Shown in pieces: positions 52,054 through 61,935 of a stretch of 64,000 nucleotides of DNA; position 1 is the first letter of the stretch; every line of letters starts with the position of its first letter. Source of the stretch: Motilimonas eburnea (lineage in GTDB: Bacteria > Pseudomonadota > Gammaproteobacteria > Enterobacterales > CBDFNC01); the NCBI RefSeq assembly GCF_021295345.1, contig NZ_JAIMJB010000003.1:141763-205762 (forward strand). The letters run 5' to 3'. A program made the position numbers and the translations under genes. The notes beneath the pieces were generated by a model, which was not told where the DNA came from, ran no database searches, and was given only the letters and a program-made list of their open reading frames with translations.

Positions 52054-53682
52054 TTAATGCTGCTCAATTGAGCGGCTTAGTACAATCAACGGAATTAGTC
52101 CAACTAATACAATGACAATGGCGGGCAACGCACCATATTCAATCATTTCATCAGACACAAATTCAAAAACATAGGTCGCCAAGGTCTCAAAATTAAACGG
52201 GCGTAAAATCAACGCCGCAGGCAACTCTTTCATTGACTCGATAAACACTAACAATAGAGCGGTGAAACACCCCTTACTGATCAAGGGGATATGTACCTTT
52301 CGCACCATGTTAAAGCTACTTTTGCCTAAGGTTTTCGATACCATGTCGAGTGAGGGCGGTATTTTATTCAGGCTGCCCTCTACAGCCCCAACGGCAATGG
52401 CACTAAAGCGCACTAAGTAGCCACAGATGAGCGCCAAGATTGAGCCGCTAAAAAATAACCCTGGGCCAGTGCCGCCAAAAAACTCAACCACCTCATTTAG
52501 GCGATGATCTAACCAACCAAGGGGAATCAAGATACCGATGGCCAATACCGTCCCCGGTACGGCATAACCCATAGAGCATAGGCGCGCGGGAATGTCTGAA
52601 CCACGGCGCACATGTAAGCGACGAAACAGGCCCACTAACATCGCAATCACACAAGCTATCAAAGCCACCACCCCTGCAAGTAACAGGGTATCTAAACTAT
52701 AGCGCACAAACTGCTCGGTCCAAGATTGTTCAAAATAGGAGTAGGCGTAATAGATCAACATTAAAAATGGCAGTAAAAAGCCAATCCAAACTAAGCCCCA
52801 ACAGAAAGCACTCGCAAGCCATTTTTGCCAACCAAGTAACTTAATCAAATGCTTGGTTTCTTGACCCATACTTTTTTGAAACACTTTTTGCTTACGTCGG
52901 CTAAAACGCTCTAAGCCAATAATTAATACCACGGCGACCAACATCAAAGATGAAATTTTAGCCGCCGCATTTAAATTGCCATACCCCAACCAAGTATCGT
53001 AAACCGCACGGGTTAGGGTATTCACAGCAAAAAAGTCCACGGTCGCAAAGTCCGCCAAGGTTTCCATGGCAATCAAAGATAGGCCTATCGCAATGGAAGG
53101 GCGCGCTAAGGGTAAACTAATACGCCAAAAGGCTTGCGCTCGGGTTTTGCCCAACAACTGTGCAGAGTGCATTAGGGTGTCAGATTGCTCTAAAAAAGAG
53201 GTTCTGGCGAGTAAATATAAGTAGGGAAATAGCACGCTCGCTAATATAACAATGGCCCCGCCCATGCTACGGATATTAGGAAACCAATAATCTTGAGCCG
53301 ATTGCCAACCAAACAGGTCGCGCAAGGCACCTTGAACAGGACCGGCAAAATCCAGCAGCTCGGTATAAAGTGCGGCCACCACATAAGCTGGCATGGCAAG
53401 GGGCAGCATCAACGCCCACTGCAAATATTTTCGCCCAGGAATATCACACATGGCCATAAACCAAGCTGCGGGAATGGCCATCATGGCGCTGAGTATGCCA
53501 ACACCCAAAATTAACAAAACCGTGTTGAGGATATAATCCCACATCACGGTTTGCATCAGGTGCTGAAACAGCGCTTGTGCAGGCACTAGGCCTTGATAAA
53601 TAATCGCTAAAACAGGAAAAACCAGTAGTAGGCTAACGGCCCAGCTACTGGTTATCCAAGATAATGATAATCTTGAGTACAT
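52054..53682 (-). CDS. fbpB: Fe(III) ABC transporter permease
   Basis: A 542-residue inner-membrane permease with two BPD transport domains, each with about six helices. EAA-like loops are visible in HSAQLLGKTRAQAFWRISLPLARPSI (first half) and DMVSKTLGKSSFNMVRKVHIPLI (second half). Fused double permeases of this length are normal for FbpB. It forms the membrane channel for the FbpC ATPase and receives iron from FbpA. Starts 25 bases after fbpA and is followed by fbpC after 22 bases. Confidence 0.93.
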   Translation of the reverse strand: MYSRLSLSWITSSWAVSLLLVFPVLAIIYQGLVPAQALFQHLMQTVMWDYILNTVLLILGVGILSAMMAIPAAWFMAMCDIPGRKYLQWALMLPLAMPAYVVAALYTELLDFAGPVQGALRDLFGWQSAQDYWFPNIRSMGGAIVILASVLFPYLYLLARTSFLEQSDTLMHSAQLLGKTRAQAFWRISLPLARPSIAIGLSLIAMETLADFATVDFFAVNTLTRAVYDTWLGYGNLNAAAKISSLMLVAVVLIIGLERFSRRKQKVFQKSMGQETKHLIKLLGWQKWLASAFCWGLVWIGFLLPFLMLIYYAYSYFEQSWTEQFVRYSLDTLLLAGVVALIACVIAMLVGLFRRLHVRRGSDIPARLCSMGYAVPGTVLAIGILIPLGWLDHRLNEVVEFFGGTGPGLFFSGSILALICGYLVRFSAIAVGAVEGSLNKIPPSLDMVSKTLGKSSFNMVRKVHIPLISKGCFTALLLVFIESMKELPAALILRPFNFETLATYVFEFVSDEMIEYGALPAIVIVLVGLIPLIVLSRSIEQH

Positions 53683-53707
53683 TTATTTACTCAAGGGAAT
53701 ATATCCC

Positions 53708-54727
53708 TTATAAGTCAAATTTCACTTCGTCCAACAACTTAAGCGCAACGGCACGTTGTTTGGCTACTTCTGCTAATGAAACTGGATCTGACTTGAACTC
53801 ACCCCAAGATGCTACTAGATCAGAAAGTGCAACGCCTGGTTTAACTGGGTATTCATAGTTAACTTCAGCGTACATCTTTTGTGCAACATCATCAGACAAG
53901 AATTCCATCAACTTCACTGCATTGTCTTTATTTGGTGAATATTTAGTTAAAGATACACCACTGATGTTTACGTGAGTTCCGCGGTTTGCTTGGTTAGGGA
54001 AGTTAATTTCGACTGCCTCAGCCCAAGAAACTTGCTTTTCATCGTTCACCATTTTACCTAGGTAGTAGTTATTACCTAGAGAAAGATCACAGAAGCCTTC
54101 TTTAATGGCTTTTACTTGATCGCGATCGTTACCTTGCGGTTTACGCGCTAAGTTCGCTTTGACGCCTTCTAGCCATTTCTTCGTTTCTGCTTCACCGTGC
54201 GCAACGATCATAGATGAGATTAGCGCAACATTGTAAGGATGCTTACCGCTGCGAGTACAAATTTTACCTTTGTACTTAGCATCAGCTAAATCTTCATAAT
54301 TAAATGTCGGTAATTTACCAAGACGCTCTTTTGAAGAGTATACATTACGAACACGTGTTGTTAGCGCAAACCATTGATCTGCCGGATCACGGTATTGGGC
54401 AGGAATATTACCTTCTAGTGTTTCACTTTGCACGGGTTGCACTAAATCTTTTTCAACAAGCTCAATTGAACGGCTAATATCTACGGTGAGTACAAGATCC
54501 GCCGGACTTAATTTACCTTCACGTTCTAGACGCTCAACTAGGCCTTTCTTAGCGAAAACAATATTCACTTTAATACCCGTCTCTTCGGTGAACTTTTCCA
54601 TGATAGGTTCAATCAAGAATGACTGGCGGTAAGAATAGACATTCACTTCTTCTGAAGCAGCCAAAACCGATGGCGCAGAAAGAGAGCTGACTAATAGACT
54701 AGCGGCAAGAAATAAGCCTTTTTTCAC
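53708..54727 (-). CDS. fbpA: Fe(III) ABC transporter periplasmic binding protein
   Basis: A 339-residue ferric-iron-binding protein of the FbpA/FutA type, with a signal peptide (MKKGLFLAASLLVSSLSAPS, cleavage after VLA). The mature protein starts ASEEVNVYSYRQSFLIEPIM, where the YSYR tyrosine region takes part in iron binding, and the pair of adjacent tyrosines in LSLGNNYYLGKM is the characteristic iron-ligand pair. Binding of free Fe3+ in the periplasm is expected. The operon fbpABC is preceded by Fur-type sites at 54750 and 54810. Confidence 0.93.
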   Translation of the reverse strand: MKKGLFLAASLLVSSLSAPSVLAASEEVNVYSYRQSFLIEPIMEKFTEETGIKVNIVFAKKGLVERLEREGKLSPADLVLTVDISRSIELVEKDLVQPVQSETLEGNIPAQYRDPADQWFALTTRVRNVYSSKERLGKLPTFNYEDLADAKYKGKICTRSGKHPYNVALISSMIVAHGEAETKKWLEGVKANLARKPQGNDRDQVKAIKEGFCDLSLGNNYYLGKMVNDEKQVSWAEAVEINFPNQANRGTHVNISGVSLTKYSPNKDNAVKLMEFLSDDVAQKMYAEVNYEYPVKPGVALSDLVASWGEFKSDPVSLAEVAKQRAVALKLLDEVKFDL

Positions 54728-54749
54728 TTTGAACTCCTAATAAGTGTAA

Positions 54750-54766
54750 TGATAACGATTACTATC
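54750..54766. promoter_or_regulatory. Fur-box-like site upstream of fbpABC
   Basis: TGATAACGATTACTATC resembles the Fur consensus core TGATAATnATTATCA, and it lies 23 bases before the fbpA start. A second AT-rich match begins at 54810 (GATAATAATCATTCCTATTC). Control of fbpA by iron through Fur is expected and the double site supports it. Confidence 0.72.
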
Positions 54767-54857
54767 TCGTTTATTATAGCTATTTTTTCAACGGTGTCAT
54801 CAAAAACAAGATAATAATCATTCCTATTCATATTAAAATGAGTTTTAAGCATAGGCT

Positions 54858-55120
54858 TATACCCAAGATATCTCAAGATACTGGATTCAGAGCCGCTCAT
54901 TATGTTCAGTTTGAGGCAAAAAGACGAAGGAATAGCATTCCCTTTCTAGGCTTTTTAACGAAAAAATGGACGTAATGAGCGACTCCCAAGGGGCGAGTTT
55001 TGTAGGCTGTTATGCTTTGTTGCTGATTTTCAACGTAGAGCAACTATGTCTCAAATCAGCGTCGCGCCTAACAGCCTACAAATTCTCGCTGAACAAGCAT
55101 CTTGAGGTAACTTGGGTATA
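54858..55120. mobile_element. MITE-like element, 263 bp, with terminal inverted repeats
   Basis: The ends are inverted repeats of 22 bases (left 54858-54879, starting TATACCCAAG; right 55099-55120, ending CTTGGGTATA) matching in 19 positions. Inside are nested inverted repeats: CGCTCATTA with TAATGAGCG, GGAAT with ATTCC, TGTAGGCTGTTA with TAACAGCCTACA, and GCTGATTT with AAATCAGC. The interior has no gene of its own (the ORFs in it are shadows). Structure and ends resemble short non-autonomous elements of Shewanella and Vibrio-type genomes whose TATACCCAAG ends I recall, but the family needs a search. It sits between fbpA and amtB terminators. No transposase is in the window. Confidence 0.68.
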
Positions 55121-55129
55121 TACAAAAAA

Positions 55130-55148
55130 GCCCCAAACAAGTTGGGGC
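55130..55148 (-). terminator. distal terminator after glnK-amtB
   Basis: Seven-base stem GCCCCAA / TTGGGGC with a five-base loop, followed on the minus strand by a run of Ts (55124-55129 are A). It lies 57 bases beyond the amtB stop, behind the nearer hairpin at 55175. Confidence 0.75.
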
Positions 55149-55174
55149 AAATGCAGACAACAACATATAAAAAA

Positions 55175-55199
55175 GAGGAGGCATTAACCACGCCTCCTC
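55175..55199 (-). terminator. proximal terminator after amtB
   Basis: Perfect eight-base stem GAGGAGGC / GCCTCCTC with a nine-base loop, followed on the minus strand by TTTTTT. It starts 7 bases after the amtB stop codon. Two terminators in series suggest firm insulation from the MITE-like element. Confidence 0.85.
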
Positions 55200-55205
55200 A
55201 AGGTT

Positions 55206-56438
55206 TTAACGGCTTGGACGTACCGTTACAAACTCAGGATAAGCATCAACACCACAATCGTGAATGTCCATGCCGCTTAACTCTTCTTCTTCACCAACAC
55301 GGATACCCATGGTTTGTTTCAAAATCGCCCAAACAATGAATGAAGCGATGAAGACAAAACCAAAGATCACTGCGGCACCGTATAGCTGAGCACCGAAAGA
55401 AGCATCAGCATTGGAGAATGGCACAACCATTAGACCAAACAGGCCACACACACCGTGCACCGAAATCGCACCAACAGGATCATCGATTTTGATTTTATCG
55501 AAGGCAACGATGCTAAATACCACTAGGCCACCGGCTAACACACCGATAAGCGCCGCAAACAGTGGGCTTGGTGATAGCGGATCTGCGGTAATCGCAACCA
55601 AACCAGCTAGCGCACCATTTAACATCATGGTTAGGTCAGCTTTACCCCACTTAATCTTAGTCACGACTAAAGCAAAGATGGCACCCGTTGCAGCCGCAGC
55701 GTTGGTGTTAACAAAAATCTGGCCCACAGCTGTGGCGTTCTCTGCGTCTGAGATAAGCAGTTGAGAACCACCGTTGAAACCAAACCACCCCATCCAAAGG
55801 ATAAATGTACCTAAGGTAGCCAGTGGCATGTTTGATCCAGGGATAGGATGGATTTCACCATTCTTACCGTATTTACCCTTACGCGCACCCAGTAGTAGCA
55901 CAGCAGCTAAAGCAGCAGCAGCACCGGCCATGTGAACAATACCTGAGCCAGCAAAGTCAGAGAAACCTGCAGCAGAAAGGAAACCGCCACCCCACGTCCA
56001 GTAGCCTTCGATAGGGTAAATAACGCCCGTCAACACAACACTAAAGGCCAAGAATGCCCATAGCTTCATACGCTCCGCAACCGCACCCGACACGATTGAC
56101 ATGGCTGTAGCAACAAATACCACTTGGAAGAAGAAATCCGACTCAAGTGAGTGGTCAGCCCCTTCTGCTTGACTACCAATTAACGCGCCAAAGCTAGGTA
56201 AGAATCCCCCTTCGGCGTTATCGACGTACATGATGTTGTAACCAATTAATAAATACATGGTACAAGCAATCGCATAAAGTGCGACGTTCTTGGTTAAGAT
56301 TTCTGTGGTGTTTTTAGAGCGTACTAGACCTGCTTCTAACATGGCGAAACCTGCCGCCATCCACATGACTAATACACCTGACATTAAAAAGTAAAACGTG
56401 TCTAGCGCAAAGCGCAATTCAATCACTGTGTTTTCCAT
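55206..56438 (-). CDS. amtB: ammonium transporter
   Basis: A 410-residue Amt/Mep/Rh channel with eleven membrane helices. Landmarks are MWMAAGFAMLEAGLVRSKNT (start of helix 1), DFAGSGIVHMAGAAAALAA (AmtB signature with the pore-near Asp and His) and HGVCGLFG with the second pore His. It conducts ammonium across the inner membrane in nitrogen limitation. No signal peptide is annotated here because the N-terminal MENTVIELRFALD is short and polar. It is the second gene of the glnK-amtB operon, 13 bases downstream of glnK. Confidence 0.96.
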   Translation of the reverse strand: MENTVIELRFALDTFYFLMSGVLVMWMAAGFAMLEAGLVRSKNTTEILTKNVALYAIACTMYLLIGYNIMYVDNAEGGFLPSFGALIGSQAEGADHSLESDFFFQVVFVATAMSIVSGAVAERMKLWAFLAFSVVLTGVIYPIEGYWTWGGGFLSAAGFSDFAGSGIVHMAGAAAALAAVLLLGARKGKYGKNGEIHPIPGSNMPLATLGTFILWMGWFGFNGGSQLLISDAENATAVGQIFVNTNAAAATGAIFALVVTKIKWGKADLTMMLNGALAGLVAITADPLSPSPLFAALIGVLAGGLVVFSIVAFDKIKIDDPVGAISVHGVCGLFGLMVVPFSNADASFGAQLYGAAVIFGFVFIASFIVWAILKQTMGIRVGEEEELSGMDIHDCGVDAYPEFVTVRPSR

Positions 56439-56451
56439 GATCCTATCTCCC

Positions 56452-56790
56452 TTACAGTGCTTCGTTGTCTAGCTCACCGGTACGAATGCGCACCACTTGA
56501 GATAGCTCATATACAAAAATTTTGCCGTCACCAATTTTGCCGGTGTAAGCTGCGCTGGTGATGGCTTCAATTAAACGATCAACGTTGTCTTCAGTCGTGG
56601 CAATGTCGAGCTTTACCTTAGGTAAAAAATCAACATTGTATTCAGCACCACGATATAATTCGGTGTGACCTTTTTGACGGCCAAATCCTTTTACTTCTGT
56701 CACGGTGAGGCCTTCAACGCCGACTTCCGCAACCGCCTCTCGCACGTCATCTAATTTAAACGGCTTGATAATCGCACTGATCATTTTCAT
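56452..56790 (-). CDS. glnK: nitrogen regulatory PII protein
   Basis: A 112-residue PII protein. Y51 in the T-loop (TELYRGAEYNVDFLPK) is the uridylylation site. The C-terminal pattern GKIGDGKIFV is the PII signature. It senses glutamine and 2-oxoglutarate and blocks AmtB reversibly by docking its T-loop into the channel. The gene precedes amtB, and a sigma-54 promoter lies at 56837-56852. Confidence 0.95.
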   Translation of the reverse strand: MKMISAIIKPFKLDDVREAVAEVGVEGLTVTEVKGFGRQKGHTELYRGAEYNVDFLPKVKLDIATTEDNVDRLIEAITSAAYTGKIGDGKIFVYELSQVVRIRTGELDNEAL

Positions 56791-56836
56791 ATTTACTCTC
56801 CCTAAGCATCATTTTTAATTTTGTTACTCTTGTTGT

Positions 56837-56852
56837 TACAAGTGCTGTGCCA
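56837..56852 (-). promoter_or_regulatory. sigma-54 promoter of glnK-amtB
   Basis: On the minus strand the sequence is TGGCAC, five bases, TTGTA, against the consensus TGGCAC-N5-TTGCW. Only the C of the -12 element differs. It lies 47 bases upstream of the glnK start. NtrC binding sites further upstream are expected but not clearly visible. Confidence 0.82.
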
Positions 56853-57049
56853 ACTTTAAAAGGAACTAAATATCAACAACTTAGATTAACAGGAGTTTTC
56901 AGGATGACTTTTGTGCACCAGATCAATGCAACATGTCATTAACAATGCTCATTCAAGGGGCAGGCGCGGTTCAGCAGAGTGACGAACCCTTTTCACACAT
57001 TCCGCGTTAAAAACGTTACACTGCAAAGGAAAAAGAAAGAGAGCAAACC

Positions 57050-57472
57050 GTGGACAACATCATCATTTCACAGCGGGTCATGATCCCAATTAAAGAAATC
57101 GAAATAACGCATATTCGCGCACAGGGCGCTGGGGGTCAGCACATCAATAAAGTCAGCAGTGCCATCCAACTGCGTTTTAACTTTCAAGCGTCGCCTTCAT
57201 TACCTGATAGTTACAAGCAAGGCTTAAGGGCCATGAGCGACCAACGCATCAGTAAAAATGGCGACATAATAATTAAGGCGCAAACCTCACGCAGCCAAGA
57301 TGTGAATAAACAAGAAGCGATTGAGCGTTTAATCGCTCTGATCCAACAAGCGAACGTGGTAAAGAAACGCCGAATTGCAACAAAACCCACCAAGGCATCA
57401 AAAGCCAGGCGGTTAAATGCAAAAGCAGTTAAGGGAAATGTAAAAAAGATGCGCGCTAAGGTGAGCTATTGA
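57050..57472 (+). CDS. arfB: ribosome-rescue peptidyl-tRNA hydrolase ArfB
   Basis: A 140-residue class-I release-factor-like protein (YaeJ). The catalytic GGQ motif is intact in RAQGAGGQHINKVSSAIQLRF (residues 23-43). The C-terminus is a basic tail rich in Lys and Arg (VVKKRRIATKPTKASKARRL, then VKKMRAKV), which in ArfB enters the empty mRNA channel. It releases the nascent chain from ribosomes stalled without a stop codon. The start is GTG at 57050, preceded by AGAAAGAGAG; the protein aligns well from here with the E. coli one. Confidence 0.95.
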   Translation: MDNIIISQRVMIPIKEIEITHIRAQGAGGQHINKVSSAIQLRFNFQASPSLPDSYKQGLRAMSDQRISKNGDIIIKAQTSRSQDVNKQEAIERLIALIQQANVVKKRRIATKPTKASKARRLNAKAVKGNVKKMRAKVSY

Positions 57473-57498
57473 CAGCCCGAGGCACTTGTACTGGGTGT

Positions 57499-57870
57499 TT
57501 AGCAGCCTTCTCGAATAAACCGTTCATAAGAGCGTAGCATTTGCTCAAAGTCTTCTAGCCCAGCTAAGGCAATACTTTCTTCGTCGTAATAGTGCAGATC
57601 TTCGGGTAACTCACCTTGTTCGGATAGCAGGACATTGGCGATCACTTTCGCTTCATCCTGATTGAGAAACAGTGAGAACTCACTGCCCAATAATTCAAAC
57701 TGCTCCAGCTGTTGTTGCTGAAGCAGTTGAATTTGTTCAAATAAGCGTGCTATGCCCGCAAGATCACTTGTTAGCTCTTGCTCCAACCAAGTTCCCATTG
57801 CCTCATGGCCCATGGAAAATTGACATCTTATTGTTTTGTATAGCACGTCACGCTTAAATTCAAACTCCAA
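57499..57870 (-). CDS. yacL: UPF0231 family protein YacL
   Basis: A 123-residue cytoplasmic protein matching UPF0231 (YacL). Landmarks are MEFEFKRDV at the start, FSMGHEAMGTWLEQEL, FSLFLNQDEAKV, and HYYDEESIALAGLEDFEQML at the end. The function is not known. In Escherichia the gene lies next to acnB. Here it follows the response-regulator gene and acnB on the same strand. It ends 27 bases from the arfB stop, convergent with it. Confidence 0.9.
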   Translation of the reverse strand: MEFEFKRDVLYKTIRCQFSMGHEAMGTWLEQELTSDLAGIARLFEQIQLLQQQQLEQFELLGSEFSLFLNQDEAKVIANVLLSEQGELPEDLHYYDEESIALAGLEDFEQMLRSYERFIREGC

Positions 57871-58050
57871 AATCGAACCTCATATTGTCAGTCTCGCTCG
57901 ATTGAGGATTTTACCTTAGAGCTTGAACTTAGCACTCAACTTTTTGCAAAAAAGATTATTGCAACTGGTTGTCCAGAAAGTCTCATCCTAAGTCAGCTCT
58001 GGTGTTACTTTTTATAAACTTTGTTTTAACTGTCTAATTATCAGCGTTGA

Positions 58051-58872
58051 TTAATTTGTCGCTGTTTTTAATGTCGCTGCTTTACTTAATACTTCTGTTG
58101 GTACTAATTCGTATGCAGCTTGTGGTTTCAGTACCACAGCAGACTTGCTAGCAACCATCAGCATTTGTTTCAAGCGGCTGTCTTCAAGTGGCTTAAGTAG
58201 TAAACCTTGAATGTCTAACAAGCTGTTAATACCGAGTAGCTCACGTTGCACATCAAAATGCGTGACCAGTACGCGAATATCGGCAACAGCTGATGTTTCA
58301 CCCATGCGAATGCGTTTTACAAACTCAATACCGTCGGTATCGTTAAGTAATGCATCGATCACGAGTAGATCGAAATCTTGTAGTGCGAACGCTTGTTCAG
58401 CCGCTTGCACCGTTGCAACACTTTCAACATAAGCCACGTTTAGGTTTTCTAACTGTGCAACTAACGCTTCGCGATCCGCATTGTTACCTTCAACCACAAG
58501 CACTTTCATATTGGTGGTCGCAGCTTCAGGCTTATGAACGAGCGGTGATGGCTGACCCACCTCTGCACCTTCTAAACGCGCGATATAGCCACGCTTTGGA
58601 ATGGTAGAAATGTTTAAGCCGTGAATGCTTAAATTACCAATGCTCTTACGCAATTGGGAAATGTGTTGGTTAATTGTATGGTCCGTTACCAAGCGACCCC
58701 AAACGTGCTGGGCAAGGTCTTCACGGGTAACAACCGTATTCAGGTTTTTACATAAGAAGTGTAAAAGGGAAGTACGTAAAGGACCTAGGTACACTTTACG
58801 GTTACTGTGGATCAAGCTGTTTTGGCTTGTATCTATGTGGTATTCACCCACAACAAGGCTTTTCTCTAGCAT
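58051..58872 (-). CDS. atypical response regulator, DNA-binding domain N-terminal
   Basis: A 273-residue protein with unusual domain order. Residues 1-101 form a winged-helix OmpR/CadC-type DNA-binding domain (ending HGLNISTIPKRGYIARLEG). Residues about 122-240 form a receiver domain (MKVLVVEGNNADREALVAQL, FDLLVIDALLNDTDGIEF with phospho-acceptor-position Asp, VLVTHFD, GLLLKPLED with the conserved Lys). The acidic pocket that normally reads DD is EG here, so phosphorylation may be weak or absent. Starts are ATG 58884 and ATG 58872; GGGTG fits the latter. It lies between acnB and yacL, so a metabolic regulator role is possible. Confidence 0.82.
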   Translation of the reverse strand: MLEKSLVVGEYHIDTSQNSLIHSNRKVYLGPLRTSLLHFLCKNLNTVVTREDLAQHVWGRLVTDHTINQHISQLRKSIGNLSIHGLNISTIPKRGYIARLEGAEVGQPSPLVHKPEAATTNMKVLVVEGNNADREALVAQLENLNVAYVESVATVQAAEQAFALQDFDLLVIDALLNDTDGIEFVKRIRMGETSAVADIRVLVTHFDVQRELLGINSLLDIQGLLLKPLEDSRLKQMLMVASKSAVVLKPQAAYELVPTEVLSKAATLKTATN

Positions 58873-59038
58873 AATGACACCCATATATAATTAAAAAAAT
58901 AAAAATGTGACTGACAACATAGTTTTATCAAGACTTTGTAAAAAAATCCAGCCGCGTATGCAAATTAATTGACTTAAATTTAATCAAATCCCTGCATTCT
59001 AACTAATTTGTATCGCTATATTTTAATTTCCCAATAAA

Positions 59039-59057
59039 AAACCCTCCTGAGAGGGTT
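59039..59057. terminator. acnB terminator, bidirectional
   Basis: Stem AACCCTC / GAGGGTT with CTGA loop. There is a T-run after it on the plus strand and an A-run before it (Ts on the minus strand), so it works for the minus-strand acnB, which ends 30 bases away. Confidence 0.88.
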
Positions 59058-59087
59058 TTTTTTGGTGTTTTTTACTTTTTAAGCGGT

Positions 59088-61685
59088 TTAAACGGCTTGC
59101 GTAAAAATTACCTTCTCAGCCTTGCTAGTATAACTTGGAAGCTGGTCAAAGTTTAGATATCTATACGTATCTGCAGCAGTAGCATCCAATTGTTTGGCGT
59201 ATGTCATATATTCATCAACTGTTGGTAGCTTACCGATAATCGCTGCAACCGCTGCCAGCTCAGCCGAGCTTAGGTAAACGTTGGCACCGGTTCCCAAGCG
59301 GTTCGGGAAGTTACGGGTTGATGTCGACACAACAGTAGAGTTATCTGCCACGCGAGCTTGGTTACCCATACATAATGAACAACCTGGCATTTCGGTACGC
59401 GCGCCGACTTTACCAAAGATGCTGTAGTAGCCTTCTTCTGTTAGTTGCGCTTCGTCCATCTTAGTCGGTGGCGCAACCCATAGACGCGTTGGTAATTGAC
59501 CGCTGTATTGATTTAGCAACTTACCCGCAGCACGGAAGTGACCTATGTTGGTCATACATGAGCCGATAAACACTTCGTCAATGTTCTCACCCGCTAATTC
59601 GCTCAGTAGCTTCACATCATCAGGATCGTTTGGACAAGCTAGGATAGGCTCTTTCACTTCGTTCATGTCGATCTCGATAACTGCCGCATATTCTGCGTCC
59701 GCATCGGCTTCCATTAGCTCAGGGTTAGCAATCCACTCTTGCATCGCAGTAATACGACGCTCAATGGTACGCGCGTCGCCGTAACCTTCTGCTAGCATCC
59801 ACTTCAACATCACGATGTTTGAGTTTAAGTACTCAATGATCGGTGCTTCGTTTAGCTTGATAGTACAACCTGCTGCACTACGCTCTGCTGATGCATCAGA
59901 AAGTTCGAATGCTTGCTCAACTTTAAGATCAGGCAGACCTTCAATCTCAAGGATACGACCAGAGAAGATATTAACCTTACCTTTCTTAGCAACCGTCAGC
60001 AGACCTTGCTGGATGGCGTAATAAGGAATGGCATTAACCAAGTCACGTAAAGTCACACCAGGTTGCATTTCACCTTTGAAACGAACCAATACCGACTCAG
60101 GCATATCCAATGGCATTACACCGGTCGCAGCAGCAAAAGCAACGAGACCTGAACCAGCAGGGAAAGAAATACCTAGCGGGAAACGTGTGTGCGAGTCACC
60201 ACCTGTACCTACGGTATCAGGTAATAACATACGGTTTAGCCAAGAGTGAATAACACCATCACCAGGGCGTAGTGATACACCGCCACGGTTCATAATGAAA
60301 TCAGGTAGGGTATGGTGAGTATTAACATCAATCGGTTTAGGGTATGCCGCAGTGTGACAGAAAGACTGCATGGTTAGGTCTGCAGAGAAACCTAAACAAG
60401 CTAAGTCTTTTAATTCATCACGCGTCATTGGACCTGTGGTATCTTGCGAACCTACTGTGGTCATTTTCGGCTCACAGTATTGGCCCGGGCGGATACCTGC
60501 CACATTACAGGCTTTACCTACCATCTTTTGCGCTAGGGTGAAACCTTTGTCAGAAGCCGCGACATCTTCAGGCAGCTTGAATACATCAATTGGGCCTAGG
60601 CCAAGTGATTGACGAGCACGGTCGGTTAAACCACGACCAATGATCAGAGGGATACGACCCCCCGCACGGACTTCATCAAGGATCACGTTGGTTTTCAGCT
60701 CAAACTTGGTGATGTCTTCACCTGTTTCAGCATTTTTTACCACGCCAAGATGTGGGTAAATCTCGATCACATCACCCATGTTCAAGTTGCTAACGTCCAT
60801 TTCGATGGGTAGCGCACCTGAGTCTTCCATGGTATTGAAGAAGATTGGCGCAATTTTACCACCGATACACACACCGCCCGCACGTTTATTTGGTACGTTA
60901 GGAATGTCATCACCCATAAACCATAGCACTGAGTTAGTCGCAGATTTACGAGAAGAACCGGTTCCAACCACATCGCCCACGTAAGCCAAAGGATGGCCTT
61001 TTTCTTTAAGCGCTTCAATTTGCTTAATTGGGCCAACTTCACCTGCTTGATCGGGTTCAATGCCTTCGCGTGCATTTTTCAGCATCGCTAATGCGTGTAG
61101 CGGAATATCTGGGCGAGACCAAGCATCGGGGGCTGGAGAGAGATCGTCGGTGTTGGTTTCACCTGTGACTTTAAATACAGTAACGGTAATTTTTTCAGCC
61201 ACTTCAGGCTTACTTAAATACCAGTCCGCATTTGCCCAAGATTCGAGTACTTGTTGAGCAAAGGCATTACCCGCCTTGGCTTTTTCTTCAACATCGTAAA
61301 ACGCATCGAACATTAACAGGGTGTGAGAAAGCGCTTTCACGGCCAGTGGAGCCAGTGCATCGTTATCAAGCTGGGCAATCAGTGGCTCGATGTTGTAACC
61401 ACCTTGCATGGTGCCGAGTAATTCCACGGCACGCTCAGCAGATAGAATAGGAGATTGCGCTTCACCTGTCGCAATAGCAGCAAGAAAGCCTGCTTTTACG
61501 TAAGCCGCTTCATCCACGCCAGGAGGGATACGATCGGCAAGTAATTCTAGGATAAACTCTTCTTCACCAGCAGGGGGTGTTTTGATCAGTTCAATTAGGG
61601 CAGCGGTTTGTTCAGCATCTAACGGCTTAGGAACCACTCCTTGGGCAGCACGCTCTTCGACGTGTTTACGATAAGCTTCAAGCAC
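59088..61685 (-). CDS. acnB: aconitate hydratase B
   Basis: An 865-residue bifunctional aconitase/2-methylisocitrate dehydratase with a [4Fe-4S] cluster, making isocitrate from citrate in the TCA cycle. The N-terminal HEAT-like domain (1-155) is typical for AcnB ([33 protein letters not shown]). The cluster cysteines are in [16 protein letters not shown] and in [12 protein letters not shown]. Other landmarks are [21 protein letters not shown] and [21 protein letters not shown]. Length and order are standard. It is the first of a leftward group with the response regulator and yacL. Confidence 0.97.
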   Translation of the reverse strand: MLEAYRKHVEERAAQGVVPKPLDAEQTAALIELIKTPPAGEEEFILELLADRIPPGVDEAAYVKAGFLAAIATGEAQSPILSAERAVELLGTMQGGYNIEPLIAQLDNDALAPLAVKALSHTLLMFDAFYDVEEKAKAGNAFAQQVLESWANADWYLSKPEVAEKITVTVFKVTGETNTDDLSPAPDAWSRPDIPLHALAMLKNAREGIEPDQAGEVGPIKQIEALKEKGHPLAYVGDVVGTGSSRKSATNSVLWFMGDDIPNVPNKRAGGVCIGGKIAPIFFNTMEDSGALPIEMDVSNLNMGDVIEIYPHLGVVKNAETGEDITKFELKTNVILDEVRAGGRIPLIIGRGLTDRARQSLGLGPIDVFKLPEDVAASDKGFTLAQKMVGKACNVAGIRPGQYCEPKMTTVGSQDTTGPMTRDELKDLACLGFSADLTMQSFCHTAAYPKPIDVNTHHTLPDFIMNRGGVSLRPGDGVIHSWLNRMLLPDTVGTGGDSHTRFPLGISFPAGSGLVAFAAATGVMPLDMPESVLVRFKGEMQPGVTLRDLVNAIPYYAIQQGLLTVAKKGKVNIFSGRILEIEGLPDLKVEQAFELSDASAERSAAGCTIKLNEAPIIEYLNSNIVMLKWMLAEGYGDARTIERRITAMQEWIANPELMEADADAEYAAVIEIDMNEVKEPILACPNDPDDVKLLSELAGENIDEVFIGSCMTNIGHFRAAGKLLNQYSGQLPTRLWVAPPTKMDEAQLTEEGYYSIFGKVGARTEMPGCSLCMGNQARVADNSTVVSTSTRNFPNRLGTGANVYLSSAELAAVAAIIGKLPTVDEYMTYAKQLDATAADTYRYLNFDQLPSYTSKAEKVIFTQAV

Positions 61686-61935
61686 GACTCGTTCCTCTTA
61701 TTAGTATGTCATCTATTATTGATGACTATTATCCTGTGAAAGATACATTGCCTTCTTTGCACTCCATCCACGCGTTGGCTGATAGAAAAGCAAGCTTCTG
61801 GGCAATATGACCTTTCGAAGCAGCGAGAGTATATAAGATCCAAGTAAAAATTAAAATTTAATACGTCAGTAAATTATTTCATTTATGTTATCAGCTTATT
61901 AAAATGCGAACTCCAACCCACTTAGGCTAAGCGCA

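Noticed and set aside
54966..55339. ORFs inside and beside the MITE-like element (54966-55187, 55112-55339)
   Set aside because: No family features, they run through inverted repeats, terminators and the 3' end of amtB.
60782..61075. 97-residue minus-strand ORF within acnB
   Set aside because: Out-of-frame shadow of acnB with no ribosome site or domain.
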